DNA of 64,000 nt from Chelatococcus sambhunathii (GTDB taxonomy: Bacteria; Pseudomonadota; Alphaproteobacteria; Rhizobiales; Beijerinckiaceae). Position numbers and translations under genes: made by a program. The first letter of the stretch is position 1, and the number at the start of each line of letters is the position of its first letter. Of the stretch, positions 62,903 through 64,000 are shown one piece after another. The notes beneath the pieces were generated by a model. The model was not told where the DNA came from and searched no databases. It was given only the letters and a program-made list of their open reading frames with translations. The stretch is taken from positions 1-64,000 of the forward strand of contig NZ_LIOL01000009.1 in NCBI RefSeq assembly GCF_001418005.1. Direction: 5' to 3'.

Positions 62903-64000
62903 TCACAGAAGCACCTCCGGGTATTCGATGGCCTCGCGAAGGTCCGCCATGAAGCGTGCGGCCGTGACACCGTCGACGATTCGATGGTCCGACGACAGCG
63001 AGAAGGTCGCCATCGGTCGAAGCACGATCTCGCCGTGGCGGCCAACCGGCGTGTCCACCGTGCGGCCGACGGCGAGGATCGCGCTCTCGGGCTGGTTGAT
63101 GATGGCCGTGAAGCTGTCCACGCCGAACATGCCGAGATTCGAGAGGGTAAAGGTGCCGCCGCGCATGTCCGCCGGCTGGATGCTGCGGCTCACCACCGCC
63201 TCGCGCAGGCGTCGGAAGTCGCGCGTCAGCTCCGCAAGGGTCTTGCCTTCCGCGCCGCGCAGCACCGGCACCACGAGATCGCCGTCGCGCTCCATGGCGA
63301 TACCGATGTTGACGGCGGCGTGAAGGCGGGCCGCATCGCCCTCGACGCTCGCGTTGAGCATGGGGTGGCGCGGCAGGATGCCGGCGACGACGCGCGCGAG
63401 GAGCACCGTGAGGCTCGGCTTGACGCCTGTCATCTTCTCGATGCGCGGGCCGACGCGTTTCAGCAAAGCCTGCAGGGCGCTCATGTCCATCTGCGCCGTC
63501 ATGTAGAAATGCGGCGCGACCCGCATGCTCTCGGAAAGGCGGCTCGCGATAATGCGGCGCACCGGGCCGAAGGGGACGAGTTCGCCTTCCGTCGGCGCTT
63601 CGGCCGGCGCCCGTGCCGCGACCGGCGCAGGCGCGGGGGGGTGCGCCTTCGCGAGATGGGCGAGGACGTCCTTCTCCGTGATGCGCCCGCGCGGTCCCGA
63701 GCCCGACACCTCGTCGATGGCGATGCCGTTGAGGCGCGCCGTCCGGCGGGCGAGCGGCGTCGCGCGGATGCCGTCGCTCTTGGCGGACGCAGGCTGGCCG
63801 TTCGCCGTCCGCGCAACGGTCTCCCCTCCCCCTTGTGGAGAGGGGGTGGGGGCGGGGGGCGTGACGGACGATGATGGCGGCCCGCCGGGCTGCGCCACTT
63901 CGCCCGGGGTGAGGGACCTGCTCGGTGCTCGCGCCGACGGCGCGGCAGCTGCGCCCGCCTCCTCACCCTCCTGAAAGATCCACGCCACGGGCGTGCCCAC
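62903..64000 (-). CDS. Dihydrolipoamide acyltransferase (E2), N-terminus outside window
   Basis: A fragment of at least 365 residues of a 2-oxo acid dehydrogenase E2 component. It begins at the end of the lipoyl domain (GTPVAWIFQEGEE), then has a Pro/Ala-rich linker, a peripheral subunit-binding domain (RATPLARRTARLNGIAIDEV) and the catalytic domain with SSDHRIVDG near the end (His and Asp catalytic pair). The true start is beyond the right edge. A C-rich repeat is embedded in the linker. E1 and E3 genes are probably just outside. Confidence 0.93.
   Translation of the reverse strand: MGTPVAWIFQEGEEAGAAAAPSARAPSRSLTPGEVAQPGGPPSSSVTPPAPTPSPQGGGETVARTANGQPASAKSDGIRATPLARRTARLNGIAIDEVSGSGPRGRITEKDVLAHLAKAHPPAPAPVAARAPAEAPTEGELVPFGPVRRIIASRLSESMRVAPHFYMTAQMDMSALQALLKRVGPRIEKMTGVKPSLTVLLARVVAGILPRHPMLNASVEGDAARLHAAVNIGIAMERDGDLVVPVLRGAEGKTLAELTRDFRRLREAVVSRSIQPADMRGGTFTLSNLGMFGVDSFTAIINQPESAILAVGRTVDTPVGRHGEIVLRPMATFSLSSDHRIVDGVTAARFMADLREAIEYPEVLL
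63821..63852. repeat. C-rich palindromic repeat inside the E2 linker
   Basis: The plus strand reads ctcccctcccccttgtgg then agagggggtggggg, a common imperfect palindrome of rhizobial genomes normally found between genes. Here it lies in frame within the E2 coding sequence, encoding part of the Pro/Gly-rich linker (TPSPQGGGE). A similar C-rich hairpin occurs at 40565-40594. Confidence 0.55.

Overview
The window is GC-rich chromosomal DNA that looks like an alphaproteobacterium of the Hyphomicrobiales (rhizobial) type. The lineage is inferred from gene content: an aioXSR-aioBA-cytC arsenite oxidation cluster with ArsO and ArsK, a ccoNOQP-ccoI-ccoS cluster behind a FixK/FNR box, and DUF2189, DUF3309 and TTT-transporter families. 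No rRNA, tRNA or CRISPR array was seen. Genes are packed tightly and many operon junctions are 4-base ATGA overlaps.

Region 1 (1-12.1 kb, all on the minus strand) is an arsenic island. It is bounded by a truncated IS3-family element and a methyltransferase fragment. In transcription order: aioX (periplasmic arsenite sensor), aioS and aioR (two-component system), a sigma-54 promoter, aioB and aioA (arsenite oxidase), a cytochrome c, then arsR, arsO, arsK and arsH. Together these sense As(III), oxidise it to As(V) in the periplasm and pass the electrons to cytochrome c, while a separate ArsR-controlled operon handles cytoplasmic As(III) and organoarsenicals.

Region 2 (12.3-25.6 kb) is mixed: a DksA-like protein, a methyltransferase, an MFS carrier, a SulP transporter with a universal stress protein, an orphan metzincin-like metalloprotease in an AT-richer patch, a succinate-semialdehyde dehydrogenase, an XRE regulator divergent from a DHA2 drug exporter, an SPW-repeat membrane protein and an MFS pseudogene.

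Region 3 (25.6-32.7 kb) is the cbb3 oxidase cluster ccoNOQP, a small membrane protein, a DUF2189 protein, ccoI and ccoS, with a perfect anaerobox upstream. Region 4 (32.8-37.6 kb) is a TroABCD-like Mn/Zn uptake operon with two Fur-family-like boxes, followed by small proteins. A TrmH-family methyltransferase and ilvD follow.

Region 5 (40.6-55.2 kb) holds two adjacent catabolic clusters. One is an ABC sugar importer with an oxidoreductase, a TIM-barrel isomerase, a hydrolase and a GntR regulator. The other is an IclR regulator divergent from a DapA-family lyase, tctCBA, a YihV-like PfkB kinase, a LacD/YihT-like aldolase and an SDR. The substrate of the second is unknown; a sulfosugar-like substrate is one testable idea.

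Region 6 (55.3-62.8 kb) is a minus-strand set: a Fe3+/phosphonate-type ABC importer, an MBL-fold hydrolase and SurE in one operon, then a Na/Pi cotransporter with a PhoU-like tail. It may be an organophosphate scavenging module. The window ends inside a dihydrolipoamide acyltransferase gene.
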